Below are positions 18,108-26,073 of a stretch of 64,000 nt of DNA, piece after piece. How positions within the stretch are numbered: the first letter of the stretch is position 1; every line of letters starts with the position of its first letter. The notes below the pieces were generated by a model. The model worked only from the letters and a program-made list of their open reading frames with translations. It made no database searches and was not told the DNA's origin. This stretch comes from Halalkalicoccus jeotgali B3 (lineage in GTDB: Archaea; Halobacteriota; Halobacteria; Halobacteriales; Halalkalicoccaceae): contig NC_014299.1 in the NCBI RefSeq assembly GCF_000196895.1, forward strand, positions 124,001 through 188,000. Reading direction: 5' to 3'. A program made the translations under genes and the position numbers.

Positions 18108-18575
18108 TTAGTTACGTAGCACCTCAACTATTTCCTGAACTCGTTGTTCATCAGCCTCAATATCACGTTCACGAAGGATTTGAAGAGCGACCTCGTCAGC
18201 GTGATCTGCAACGACCTGAAGGCATGCATCCTGAAACTCTCTGCCTTCAAATTCGGGAAGATCGAACATTGAGCAAGCAGCAGTCACTGACGACCGTGCT
18301 CGAGTAAGGTCATGCCACGTCTCATCACGGACATAGAATCCATGCATATCAGTTTCGTCAAACGAAAACGGTGGTCCACTAGTAGATTCGTCTCCATCCG
18401 AGTCAACCGGTTGCTGAGGAGATTCAGATTTTTTGTTCACCTGTTGATCATGTTCTTCGACAGGCGAGTTGGTGTCTTCTTCCGAGATAAAATCTTCCTC
18501 GGTGTCTAGTGCTTCTTTCTCCGTTTGTTTGAGCTGCTTAGCGACGTCACTAAACCGGTCGTCCTCATCAGTCAT
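18108..18575 (-). CDS. Putative ParB-like partner of ParA
   Basis: 155 residues, very acidic in the first 70, then a compact domain (FDETDMHGFYVRDETWHDLT and EFQDACLQVVADHADEVALQ). Its start lies inside the last codons of parA (8-bp overlap), so the two are translated together, as in bacterial and archaeal parAB operons. No ParB/Spo0J or RHH motif is clear by eye. The centromere-binding role is inferred from position and from the repeat arrays on both sides. Confidence 0.55.
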   Translation of the reverse strand: MTDEDDRFSDVAKQLKQTEKEALDTEEDFISEEDTNSPVEEHDQQVNKKSESPQQPVDSDGDESTSGPPFSFDETDMHGFYVRDETWHDLTRARSSVTAACSMFDLPEFEGREFQDACLQVVADHADEVALQILRERDIEADEQRVQEIVEVLRN

Positions 18576-19440
18576 GACTGTGTTCCTCCACGAGATCCGC
18601 TAAGTAGTCGAAGTTCGGGATCTGATCGCAGTCCTCGTCGAATTCCGAGACTGGTAGTCCCTGTTTGAAAGCCCGAGAAATAGCCGTTCGTTCACGGATC
18701 CCAGGCTTCGGGACCTCATCGATACTGCGTTCTGGATCGTCAAGCGCATCGAAAATATCTGGATCAATCTGAGCATATTTGGGAACAAAGGAGCCGAATT
18801 CTCGATTGAGGTTCTCAACGAGAATTCGATGCTCGTTGTGCTGACCCATCGTCTCCCGAATCATATTAGGCGTCACGGCGAGGATATCGAGACCAATATT
18901 CTCTCGAATCGGCGAAATCTGACGTCCGATCATCTTATTCAGTCCATTGATCGAGCCTGCACGGGGAATAAGCGGGATGATTACCCGTTGGACAGCGATG
19001 AGTGCATTGTCGGACAGTTTACCTCGGCCGCCTGCTGCGTCAATGATTACGTAATCGAACCCGTTTTGGATCAGTGGTTCAACTACGTTCCGACGAAGCT
19101 TCACGTCTGCAAATCGTTCGTCCTTCAACCTCGTTTCTACGTTCTCCAGATCGTCGTTCGAAGGCAAGAGATAGACTCCGAATTCCGTCTCGATAAGTAA
19201 CTCGCGGGGATCTTCACCGTCGATGACTGCATCGCCAAGATTTGTATCTCGGTCGTACGCATCATCATACCCCAGCTGAGTGGTCATATGGCCATCTTTA
19301 TCGAGATCAATCAAGACAGTCTCATGACCTCGAGCTGCGAGCCGATCAGCGATATTGAGTGCGATTGTGGACTTTCCCACCCCACCCTTCAGGAGGGAAA
19401 TTGCTGCACCAGGAAGTCCTTCGAACTCTCCAGTACTCAT
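18568..19440 (-). CDS. parA: ParA/Soj-family partition ATPase
   Basis: 290 residues. The deviant Walker A motif LLKGGVGKST (residues 16-25) has the signature lysine. TVLIDLDKDGHMTTQLGYDD is the A' segment and FDYVIIDAAGGRGKL the Walker B region. The protein lacks a long N-terminal HTH, so it is the type Ib/Soj-like short form and the downstream partner probably binds the centromere. ParA forms ATP-dependent gradients or filaments that position plasmid copies. It reads away from the AT-rich repeat region at 19441-19893. Confidence 0.9.
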   Translation of the reverse strand: MSTGEFEGLPGAAISLLKGGVGKSTIALNIADRLAARGHETVLIDLDKDGHMTTQLGYDDAYDRDTNLGDAVIDGEDPRELLIETEFGVYLLPSNDDLENVETRLKDERFADVKLRRNVVEPLIQNGFDYVIIDAAGGRGKLSDNALIAVQRVIIPLIPRAGSINGLNKMIGRQISPIRENIGLDILAVTPNMIRETMGQHNEHRILVENLNREFGSFVPKYAQIDPDIFDALDDPERSIDEVPKPGIRERTAISRAFKQGLPVSEFDEDCDQIPNFDYLADLVEEHSHD

Positions 19441-19893
19441 TGGCCATCACCAAGATAATATCGAGATATTGCACATTGTATGGGGAATCTAGATTTTGTA
19501 GATTTTGTGGGCAATTTAGGTTTTGTAAGCAATGTACGTTTTGTGGAAGTCATATATACCCCATGTAGCTCGCACAACTTAATTCTACGTCAGACGCATC
19601 GTCTACATTTTTTACATAATGTAAAAAATCCTCGATCTAGGAATCGTCCCCTGCACCATTTTGCTCCCAATCTGGTTCCAATGGATGACGTAAACAGTGT
19701 AGATTTTTCAGATTATGCAAAAAATACAGATTATGTAAGCTATGGAGGTTGTGTCACCAATCCAGAAATCTTGCACTCTACAGAGCAATCGTCAGATTGG
19801 ACTAATAGACTATTCAATATTGCACATTAGTGAACTACCTTCAAACCAAGAGGAGGATAGATAGTCTCAATCCAAAACCAGGTGCTGCTTCTC
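19441..19893. repeat. Candidate centromere: 9-bp-phased arrays and a 23-bp palindrome
   Basis: The spacer before parA is strongly AT-rich. From 19466 to 19546 the sequence divides into nine 9-mers, four of them of the type RTTTTGTRR (19493, 19502, 19520, 19538). From 19701 to 19754 six more 9-mers follow the same phase (AGATTATGC, AGATTATGT and relatives). Between them ATTTTTTACAT (19607-19617) and ATGTAAAAAAT (19619-19629) form a perfect palindrome. ATATTGCACATT occurs at both edges (19466 and 19817). Such iteron-like phasing suits a centromere-binding protein. Confidence 0.55.
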
Positions 19894-20307
19894 TTATTGA
19901 TACTCCTCGAAAGCCTCCCCTTCGTGAGCTACTAATTCCACTGCGAAGTCGATAGTTCGTGCTCCAAGGCCACTGATTGCATAGTAAGAGTAGGGCTGAT
20001 GTTTCTCAGGATCCGTCTGTTTCCAGTGTGTGACAAGATTAGTTTCTACAAGCTTGTCAAGATGTGAATGGAGGGCGTTTCCGCTTCGGCCAGTCATGTT
20101 AGAGAGTTCCTTTGCACTCATGCCATCGGCGTCCCGAAGTCGATACAAAATGGCGAATCGCAGCGGATGAGCTACCGCCTTAAATCGATCAGTGAAATCG
20201 GACAACTCCTGTGGATTCGTCTCTTCGAGTAGCTCTGCTGTAACGTCAGCAATGAGCTGTGAAGCCGTATTCCCCTCCACATCGGTATCCGCTCCTGTGC
20301 TTGCCAT
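19894..20307 (-). CDS. ArsR-like winged-helix regulator
   Basis: 137 residues. The winged-helix core runs from about 45 to 115: RFKAVAHPLRFAILYRLRDA, then MSAKELSNMTGRSGNALHSH as helix-turn-helix, and LVTHWKQ...YSYYAISGLG as the wing. No metal-binding cysteines are present, so it is not a classical arsenic sensor. It is divergent from the DUF7509-like gene and sits between parA and the origin, so local control of replicon genes is likely but unproven. Confidence 0.75.
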   Translation of the reverse strand: MASTGADTDVEGNTASQLIADVTAELLEETNPQELSDFTDRFKAVAHPLRFAILYRLRDADGMSAKELSNMTGRSGNALHSHLDKLVETNLVTHWKQTDPEKHQPYSYYAISGLGARTIDFAVELVAHEGEAFEEYQ

Positions 20308-20436
20308 ATGGATCGATAAGAGCTTAGCAAGTAAGAAGGTATCGACTGTTACCTTCGTCTGGATACACCATCTCTAACGTCAAGAAGACGCAATGAGAAC
20401 AAATGGGTTTTATCCATATGAGCTGTAGAATCTCCT

Positions 20437-21120
20437 ATGCGCGAGTATGATGGGAAGCCGATGCGAGACGTTCTCCTTGAGCGACTTCCTGTTGCCCCTT
20501 ATCCGAACTTTCTCGTCTATATGATGGGCCCATACACGAAATTCGAGCTGGAGTACGTCCTTTCAGAAGAGACGGACTCAGAGGATGTCAAGGCCGATCT
20601 TGGTGCATTTAGCACTGCTGATCAGGAATTCATTACTGAACTCGAGAACCTCTGTTCGTTCCTTCGAGACGACCCAGGTGTGAATGCATTCATCGCTACC
20701 GATCCCGAGATTCCCCTTCCTGAGAACAAAGACGACGAAGAGCCGGTGATGAATGCTATTGCACAGTCAAAAGCATATGCTGAAGCCAGCAATGCTATCG
20801 CGTTCGTTCTTCCGATCGCTGGCCTCCGAGACGGAGTAAGTGCGGAAATAGGGGCGGTACTTGAGTCAATGGATCTAGAAAATAGTGATCCCGGTCCCTC
20901 AGTGAAGGATCCACGTCGATTTCGAATTTTCGCCGAAGCTGGAATTACGAGTACGACGATCTACGCCACAGAAGACGAATATAGCGTGCCGATCGTGGAG
21001 TACAGTTCTAAAGAACAGTTACGAAAGGAGCTTCATGAGTTCGTGACGGATGTCGCTATCCTCGAGCAGAACGGAATCCTTCCTCCAGTGCAAGAAGAGA
21101 GTAACGAAGAAACGTCCTAG
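20437..21120 (+). CDS. DUF7509-like replicon-associated protein
   Basis: 227 residues. The text FLVYMMGPYTKFELE followed by FLRDDPGVNAFIATDPEIPL and AYAEASNAIAFVLPIAGLRD looks like a Rossmann-type domain related to nucleoside 2-deoxyribosyltransferase folds. GVSAEIGAVLESM could supply the active-site glutamate. This kind of protein is, to my knowledge, found beside orc1/cdc6 genes on haloarchaeal plasmids, as here. The biochemical role is unknown. Confidence 0.55.
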   Translation: MREYDGKPMRDVLLERLPVAPYPNFLVYMMGPYTKFELEYVLSEETDSEDVKADLGAFSTADQEFITELENLCSFLRDDPGVNAFIATDPEIPLPENKDDEEPVMNAIAQSKAYAEASNAIAFVLPIAGLRDGVSAEIGAVLESMDLENSDPGPSVKDPRRFRIFAEAGITSTTIYATEDEYSVPIVEYSSKEQLRKELHEFVTDVAILEQNGILPPVQEESNEETS

Positions 21121-21198
21121 TAGCATTATCTTGTGGAGAGAGTGAGATTGCTCGTAGAGACTGGATCTTCTGAAGGCTATTCATTCTCGTGTTTTAGT

Positions 21199-21242
21199 AC
21201 CTTGTGCAACATCGGTTCGACCAAAACGATGTTGCACAAGGT
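21199..21242. repeat. Hairpin with 16-bp arms, left of the orc gene
   Basis: ACCTTGTGCAACATCG (21199-21214) and CGATGTTGCACAAGGT (21227-21242) are perfect complements around a 12-nt loop. A diverged relative with the same outer arms lies on the other side of the orc gene (22969-23016) and another at 32421-32467. They could be mini-elements or protein-binding sites that border the origin. Confidence 0.6.
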
Positions 21243-21284
21243 GGCTACGAGATGAAACTCAGACAGATAGTGAGAATCCAGAGA

Positions 21285-21547
21285 GACACCACTCTTGCAA
21301 GTGAAGCTGAGAAATAAGACGGGAGAGGGAGTCAAATGGGAGAATAACTAATCAGATAGATAACAGTTACTCCAACTATTCGAGAGAAGTGCTCAGAACA
21401 CCAACAGAGAAGAGAAGAACTAGTTACATGTCAACGCTTTAGTTGTAATCATGGACTGTTCTTCTAGCTAGTCTCTCTAGTCTAGTGTTTCACTTGTAAC
21501 AGTGGTGTGTGTCTATGACTTCACTTGAAACAGATGCAGGGGTGGTT
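21285..21547. other. Origin-box-like repeats upstream of orc1/cdc6
   Basis: Three copies of a 22-26 bp motif are present: one reversed (ACACCACTCTTGCAAGTGAA, about 21287-21306), and two forward (TTTCACTTGTAACAGTGGTG at 21488 and TTCACTTGAAACAGATGCAG followed by GGGTGG at 21520). The pattern TTCACTTG-N(8-12)-GGTGTG parallels haloarchaeal ORB elements bound by Orc1/Cdc6. With the downstream group at 22808-22912 it marks a likely replication origin. Confidence 0.65.
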
Positions 21548-21576
21548 TTATATAGAAAGCATGGGAAGAGTCTCAC

Positions 21577-22803
21577 ATGCGTCGGTTCGAGCGGAAGCAA
21601 AACATCTTCCGCAATAAAGACGCCCTTGGAGAATCTTATCAGCCCGATCAAATTGAGGAACGCGACGAAGAGATCGATGAGTATATGGATGCTCTTCAAC
21701 CAGTCGTCGACGGTTGGGAACCGAACAATATCTTCCTCTACGGGAATACTGGCGTTGGGAAAACGGCTGTTACCGACTACCTTCTTGAGAGACTGCAAAA
21801 TGACGTCTCTGAGTACGAGGATATTGATCTCTCAGTCATCTCGCTCAACTGCAAGACATTGAATTCATCGTACCAGGTAGCTGTTGAACTCGTCAACAAA
21901 CTTCGACCAGCCGGTGGAGAGATTAGTTCGACAGGATATCCACAACAAACCGTTTTCAAAAAACTGTATAAAGAGTTTGAAGCAATTGGAGGAACGATTC
22001 TTTTGGTGCTTGACGAAATCGATTCGATTGGGGCACGTGACGAACTCTTGTATGAGCTGCCACGGGCACGAGCAAACAACAATCTCGATACAGCGAAAGT
22101 CGGTGTTATCGGAATTAGCAATGATTTCAAGTTCCGTGATCAACTGGACCCTCGTGTCCAGGATACACTCTGTGAGAGAGAGCTACATTTCCCACCATAT
22201 GATGCACCTGAACTAGAAAACATCCTTGATTCCCGGGCTGATGTCGCAATTACTGAAGACGGGCTTGAGCAAGGTGTTCTAAATTTTTGCGCTGCCCTTG
22301 CTGCACGTGATAGTGGAAGTGCTCGACAGGCGCTTGACCTACTTCGACTTGCTGGAGAAATCGCCGAAAACAGTGATGCAGATCTTATTGAGCGTGATCA
22401 CGTCGAAGGAGCGCGAGCACGACTTGAGCAAGAGCGTGTTGAAGAGGGGATGCGGGAGCTAACGACACACGGTCGACTAGCATTACTGGCAGTGATTTCG
22501 AAGACTGCAAAGGGGGAAACGCCGTGTCGGACTCGTGATATTTATGAGGAATATCTCACTCTCTGTAACTCCTCCGGGACCGATTCGCTCGCCCAACGGT
22601 CGGTACACAACCACCTCTCCGATCTCCGAATGCTTGGCATCCTATCGGCATACGAGAATCGTAGTGGATCTCGCGGTAACTACTACAGCTATGAGTTAGA
22701 TGTCCCGTTCACCAGCGCAATCGAAGCAATGTCCGATGTTCTTCGAATGGACGGTGAGATTGAGGTAATTCAAGAGATTGCGTCGGTCAACGGCGTTTCA
22801 TAG
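21577..22803 (+). CDS. cdc6: Orc1/Cdc6 replication initiator
   Basis: 408 residues. The AAA+ core includes LYGNTGVGKTAVTDY (Walker A, residues about 54-68), ILLVLDEIDSIGARDEL (Walker B) and the initiator-specific sensor region GISNDFKFRDQLDPRVQDTL. LCERELHFPPYDAPELENIL and SGSARQALDLLRLAGEIAE follow, with the sensor-2 arginine. A C-terminal winged helix lies at about 295-385. Flanking repeats on both sides match its expected binding sites, so it should initiate replication of this replicon. ATG 21577 gives the normal short N-terminus. Confidence 0.93.
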   Translation: MRRFERKQNIFRNKDALGESYQPDQIEERDEEIDEYMDALQPVVDGWEPNNIFLYGNTGVGKTAVTDYLLERLQNDVSEYEDIDLSVISLNCKTLNSSYQVAVELVNKLRPAGGEISSTGYPQQTVFKKLYKEFEAIGGTILLVLDEIDSIGARDELLYELPRARANNNLDTAKVGVIGISNDFKFRDQLDPRVQDTLCERELHFPPYDAPELENILDSRADVAITEDGLEQGVLNFCAALAARDSGSARQALDLLRLAGEIAENSDADLIERDHVEGARARLEQERVEEGMRELTTHGRLALLAVISKTAKGETPCRTRDIYEEYLTLCNSSGTDSLAQRSVHNHLSDLRMLGILSAYENRSGSRGNYYSYELDVPFTSAIEAMSDVLRMDGEIEVIQEIASVNGVS

Positions 22804-22807
22804 ACGG

Positions 22808-22912
22808 ACCACACCACCCTTACAAGTGAGCTTCACTTGCAGCAGTGGTGTGTGCGACCCTCTCTGTTTCACTTGTAAGAGTGGTGTGCTTCACTTGTAA
22901 CCACGGTGTGTC
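22808..22912. other. Origin-box-like repeats downstream of orc1/cdc6
   Basis: Four motif copies are packed into about 105 bp: one reversed (ACCACACCACCCTTACAAGTGAG) and three forward beginning CTTCACTTGCAGCAG, GTTTCACTTGTAAGAG and CTTCACTTGTAACCACGG, each followed by GTGTG. Spacing between forward copies is about 24-35 bp. The mirrored first pair could seed a head-to-head initiator complex. Confidence 0.65.
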
Positions 22913-22968
22913 CCTTGAGGACCTCAGCGTCAGCGACTCTCGTTAGATCGTTCATTCCTCTCTAGCTA

Positions 22969-23016
22969 ACCTTGTACAACCGTATTAATAGAATAACAAT
23001 CTTTGTTGCACAAGGT
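22969..23016. repeat. Imperfect hairpin, right of the orc gene
   Basis: ACCTTGTACAAC (22969-22980) pairs with GTTGCACAAGGT (23005-23016) apart from one mismatch, around an A/T-rich loop. It shares its outer bases with the hairpin at 21199-21242, so the initiator and its repeats sit between two related structures about 1.8 kb apart. Confidence 0.5.
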
Positions 23017-23019
23017 AGA

Positions 23020-23378
23020 ATGCCCCCGACAGCACCTTCGTCTTTTCCGAACTACCTTGCCGAAGGATTTCCCAAGCAAGACGACAAGACACTTCAGGAA
23101 GCGCGTATATTGACGAGTTGCTTAAAGCCCGTAAGCACCGTTGAAAAGAGCCAGTCACTGAAGACGAATTACCCGAGAATGCTCAGGTTCTTAAAGACGA
23201 ATCGAGTAGCGCAGTGTATCTCGAATATCGAACCTGCGGTGACGAGAGTTGATCGTGTATGAGCGGCGGTGCAAAACACGGCCCGTATAAGTACCGTGCC
23301 TACCGCGACGGTGATACCGTCCACCGGGACTACCTGGGGAAAGCAACCAAGACGGACACTGATACCAATGCTGATTAA
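23020..23378 (+). pseudogene. DUF6788-like small protein, disrupted
   Basis: The start reads MPPTAPSSFPNYLAEGFPKQ. After QEARI the frame shifts to DELLKARK. The final part resumes with ENAQVLKDESSSAVYLEYRT, CGDES, a TGA where a cysteine would be expected, then CMSGGAKHGPYKYRAYRDGD. The YRTCGDESCxCMxGxxHGPY pattern, with a cysteine cluster, is that of small DUF6788-type proteins. At least two lesions make it a pseudogene. Confidence 0.6.
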
Positions 23379-23464
23379 CACTGATCAGCCATGGCTCCCA
23401 GCCGAGATCGATCGTGTCTCGTGGTCGCAACCTTCTAGAGTGCTGAGTGGTAGTACTGAATGTA

Positions 23465-23770
23465 ATGAACAAGAAAGAGCAGCCAGCAGTTTACTATCAG
23501 CTTAGTGATACTGTTGATGTTCTCGCAGCATTCGATAGAGCGGGGATCGAACATTTAGAGGTGTCTGCAGAACGGACGATCGTCATCTACAGTCGAACGA
23601 TCTTCGATTTCGAGATCGATAGTGGTCGGTTAGAAGACGCTCAAACGGTTACCGTGGAGGTGTTCGATATCTCACCTGATCTCGATGCTGATACCGATTC
23701 AGTCCCGCTTATCGAGACCTTAGTTGAGGAACTTGCAACCACGGCAAGCGTCGACTGGGAGCGCCGCTGA
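23465..23770 (+). CDS. Small acidic protein of unknown function
   Basis: 101 residues from ATG 23465 (MNKKEQPAVYYQLSDTVDVL). Composition is typically haloarchaeal and acidic. A pattern of alternating strands (ERTIVIYSRTIFDFEID, AQTVTVEVFDI) suggests a small alpha/beta protein. I do not recognise the family. It stands alone between the DUF6788 remnant and the convergent TRAM gene. Confidence 0.55.
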   Translation: MNKKEQPAVYYQLSDTVDVLAAFDRAGIEHLEVSAERTIVIYSRTIFDFEIDSGRLEDAQTVTVEVFDISPDLDADTDSVPLIETLVEELATTASVDWERR

Positions 23771-23841
23771 GCGCTCTCCTAGTCGGTCGTGTGCTCGTAG
23801 ACCGAGACCATTCCAAGCGAAAGGTACTCGACGATGTGGCG

Positions 23842-24270
23842 CTACTCTCGCCGCTCGATGATGCTCGCAAACGCGACGTTCGACTGGACGGTGTCGATTT
23901 CAACGGTTACCTCCTCGTCAGGTTCGGCATCCGGAACGATTACCACATATCCCCGTTCAACACGGGTGATTCCATCTCCTTGATCGCCGAGCGTATCGAT
24001 CGTCACCGTTCGAACTTCACCCTCCTTGACTGGTGGCTCCGGTCTCTCTGCCGGGGAAGAAGATGATAAAGCAGCAGTGGATGCTGTGCCCTGGTGGTCG
24101 TCTACTGCGTCCTCAGTCTTCGTAGGAAGCACGGCGACGTGATAGACTTCTCCTGGATTGACCGTCATTTGTTCGACCACCTCTCGTGGAACCTCGAGCT
24201 GCAGTCCTCCGTTTTGTTCAGTCAGACGAGACGTAATGAGCGCTCGAAGACGATCTGGGATTGAAACCAT
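23842..24270 (-). CDS. TRAM-domain protein
   Basis: 142 residues. The N-terminal third (IPDRLRALITSRLTEQNGGL to VNPGEVYHVAVLP) looks like a small beta domain resembling AbrB or DUF7120-type modules. After an acidic linker a TRAM domain fills the C-terminus: VKEGEVRTVTIDTLGDQGDG, then ITRVERGYVVIVPDA and NVAFASIIE. TRAM domains bind RNA; in haloarchaea small TRAM proteins are proposed RNA chaperones. It shares a bidirectional promoter region with the gene at 24383. Confidence 0.8.
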   Translation of the reverse strand: MVSIPDRLRALITSRLTEQNGGLQLEVPREVVEQMTVNPGEVYHVAVLPTKTEDAVDDHQGTASTAALSSSSPAERPEPPVKEGEVRTVTIDTLGDQGDGITRVERGYVVIVPDAEPDEEVTVEIDTVQSNVAFASIIERRE

Positions 24271-24301
24271 TGATACGTATCGTGAGTAGGTGCATACACG
24301 T

Positions 24302-24315
24302 CACGCTATATAACC
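24302..24315. promoter_or_regulatory. Shared TATA element between divergent genes
   Basis: CGCTATATAACC is the only TATA-like box between the starts at 24270 (minus) and 24383 (plus). It is placed about 35 bp before the TRAM start and about 70 bp before the other, so it could serve either gene or both. Confidence 0.4.
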
Positions 24316-24382
24316 TCTTTCGGCAAATGTGTCTGCTAGAGCGTACTCTTTGCTACGTGTCTCCGTTATCTCACTCGATACG

Positions 24383-24757
24383 ATGTCGCTGGAGAAATCT
24401 GCAAACTCTTCGCTTGGTGAGCAGCTGCAGGCACTTCACGATACTGCGCCTCAACGCTATAGTCTGCTTGAACGCTATGCAGAGGACCTCAGACAGGCTT
24501 TCGAACAGTCTGGGCGAAACTACGCATCGGCGAAGCAACTCTATCGGACGTGGGATAACCCGCCGTTCGAACCACAGATTCTCGGCCAGCTCCTAAGTGC
24601 TGCCGCGGATCTCGGCGTGCTCCGGGTCTATACCCATCGGAGCAATCACAATCGATACGACCTCACTGCGTACGATTCGGCGCGAATGGACCGGCTCGCA
24701 GCGATCTTCACTGACGAAGCAGCATCAGCGACAGATGCGAAGTTCGCCGACCGATAA
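24383..24757 (+). CDS. Small winged-helix-like protein
   Basis: 124 residues from ATG 24383. SLGEQLQALHDTAPQRYSLL opens the protein. RNYASAKQLYRTWDNPPFEP, then QILGQLLSAAADLGVLRVYT and HNRYDLTAYDSARMD look like a helix-turn-helix and wing. DNA binding is plausible. The family is not certain and no target is evident. Confidence 0.55.
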   Translation: MSLEKSANSSLGEQLQALHDTAPQRYSLLERYAEDLRQAFEQSGRNYASAKQLYRTWDNPPFEPQILGQLLSAAADLGVLRVYTHRSNHNRYDLTAYDSARMDRLAAIFTDEAASATDAKFADR

Positions 24758-24764
24758 CTCCTGT

Positions 24765-25055
24765 TCAGGCTGCATTCAGCGTGTCGTGGAGGTACTGCTG
24801 TTCCCATTCGCGACGAGCGCTGAGTTCTCGCTGGCCACGTGCCGTGAGTTTGTAGAGGTTCGTTCGACGATCCTGCTGTGATTTCTCGACGAGTCCTTTA
24901 TCGACAAGGGTATCGAGATTAGGGTAGAGCCGCCCGTGCTGGATCTCTTTGTCGTAGTACCCTTCGAGCTCGGCTTTGAGTGCGAGGCCATGCGGGTCGT
25001 CTAATCCGCCGATGACATAGAGCAGATCCCGCTGGAACCCGGTGAGATCGTACAT
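24765..25055 (-). CDS. PadR-family transcriptional regulator
   Basis: 96 residues. The PadR pattern is clear: DLTGFQRDLLYVIGGLDDPH, then KAELEGYYDKEIQHGRLYPN (helix-turn-helix), LDTLVDKGLVEKSQQDRRTN and YKLTARGQREL as the wing. It is a short PadR protein without the long C-terminal dimer helix. A palindromic GTATAATATAC upstream could be its own operator. Confidence 0.88.
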   Translation of the reverse strand: MYDLTGFQRDLLYVIGGLDDPHGLALKAELEGYYDKEIQHGRLYPNLDTLVDKGLVEKSQQDRRTNLYKLTARGQRELSARREWEQQYLHDTLNAA

Positions 25056-25090
25056 GTTTTTATATTGTACCGAGTCTTTGTCAACTTATT

Positions 25091-25101
25091 GTATAATATA
25101 C
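25091..25101 (-). promoter_or_regulatory. Palindromic promoter element of the padR gene
   Basis: GTATAATATAC lies about 36-46 bases before the padR start. It is a palindrome except for its centre base and also serves as a TATA-like box on the minus strand. A second TATATTGTAC lies closer to the start. Autoregulation is a reasonable guess. Confidence 0.4.
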
Positions 25102-25103
25102 AC

Positions 25104-26073
25104 CGTGAGTGTGTCTGAGATAACACAGACTGACTCAAATCCATAATGTCGATAAGACGATAATTACAATCTCACACATCTAGATACTAGCCGGTCATTG
25201 TTCCTTGAATCGATACAGAAAGACAGCAGCTGAATTGGTGCTCTGCTGTCCATATATACGAGCAGAGCTGACCCTGTGACTTAGTGCGCGACGGGGTTGA
25301 TCCGTGGTCATAAAGGAGTATATCACTCGTCTGATCGAGCATGGCCTCATCTACGAGCAGATCGACGGGACCATTGACATCGCTTGCCGGGGTCCTGTAT
25401 GGTCTCGCTGCTTGTAGTCGACACCGGTACTGATAAGTTGCCGTGGCACTACGTACCAGACGCACACCCTGCACTGCTCCCAGGGGCGTGCGAGTCGTTC
25501 CGACCCGCGGTACCGAACCGCGTGAGGAAAATTGTGTTGTCAGCAGAAGATAACACGAGTCTGTACATGGATCCTACTGTTTGCCGACGGTGGTCCACAT
25601 CGGGCCACCGTCGGCGGCATCAACGGAATTTCTGATCCCCTACAAAGAAGTCTCCGTAGCATTGATTAGCAGTCGTATACCCCGGAGATGGCACCCGAGG
25701 CCGTGTCCACGCACGAGTGCAGGTGTTCCTTGCGCTGTTCATCACGTCGTCGTCATTGTCAATTACCTCACCCCCAGTAATCGAGTACCTGGAAGCATGA
25801 TGGTTAGTCGATAGAAATCCGGAATCCTACGATCGTCGCTGTTACAGAGCGAACTTATAGTTGCTGTGCGTCCGTGACGTCACGAGGCGTGGCAGCGGGT
25901 CCGCGATGTGGTCGTGGTGCCAATATTTGAGAAACGGCGTGCTGAACTGCTATCACGGGCATCCGGACTCCCGAACGCTCGCGAACTCGTTTCGTCGTCC
26001 ACAGCCAAAAGTGGTTATGGATTTGCAGTCGAATCACAATCCATTACGCCGTGGACATCGTACTGCACACATC
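25104..26073. other. Nearly 1 kb without a confident gene; one strong hairpin
   Basis: Open frames here have mixed composition and no recognisable motif. A short in-frame stretch near 25305-25420 (KEYITRLIEHGLIYEQIDGT) may be a gene fragment, and another near 25915-26040 (VPIFEKRRAELLSRASGLPN) may be a second. GCCGACGGTGG (25583-25593) pairs perfectly with CCACCGTCGGC (25605-25615), a likely terminator or element end. The region reads as decayed intergenic DNA. Confidence 0.5.

Noticed and set aside
19466-19830. Open frame of 116 codons across the phased repeats (19480-19830)
   Set aside because: Its FV-rich start is only the translation of the 9-bp repeats, and the rest is not protein-like; better read as a DNA-binding site array.
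21285-22912. Repeats considered as a CRISPR array
   Set aside because: Copies differ in orientation and spacing, lie on both sides of orc1/cdc6 and match origin-box architecture; no cas genes.
25187-25474. Minus-strand frame in the 25-26 kb gap
   Set aside because: Composition and lack of motifs do not support a gene.
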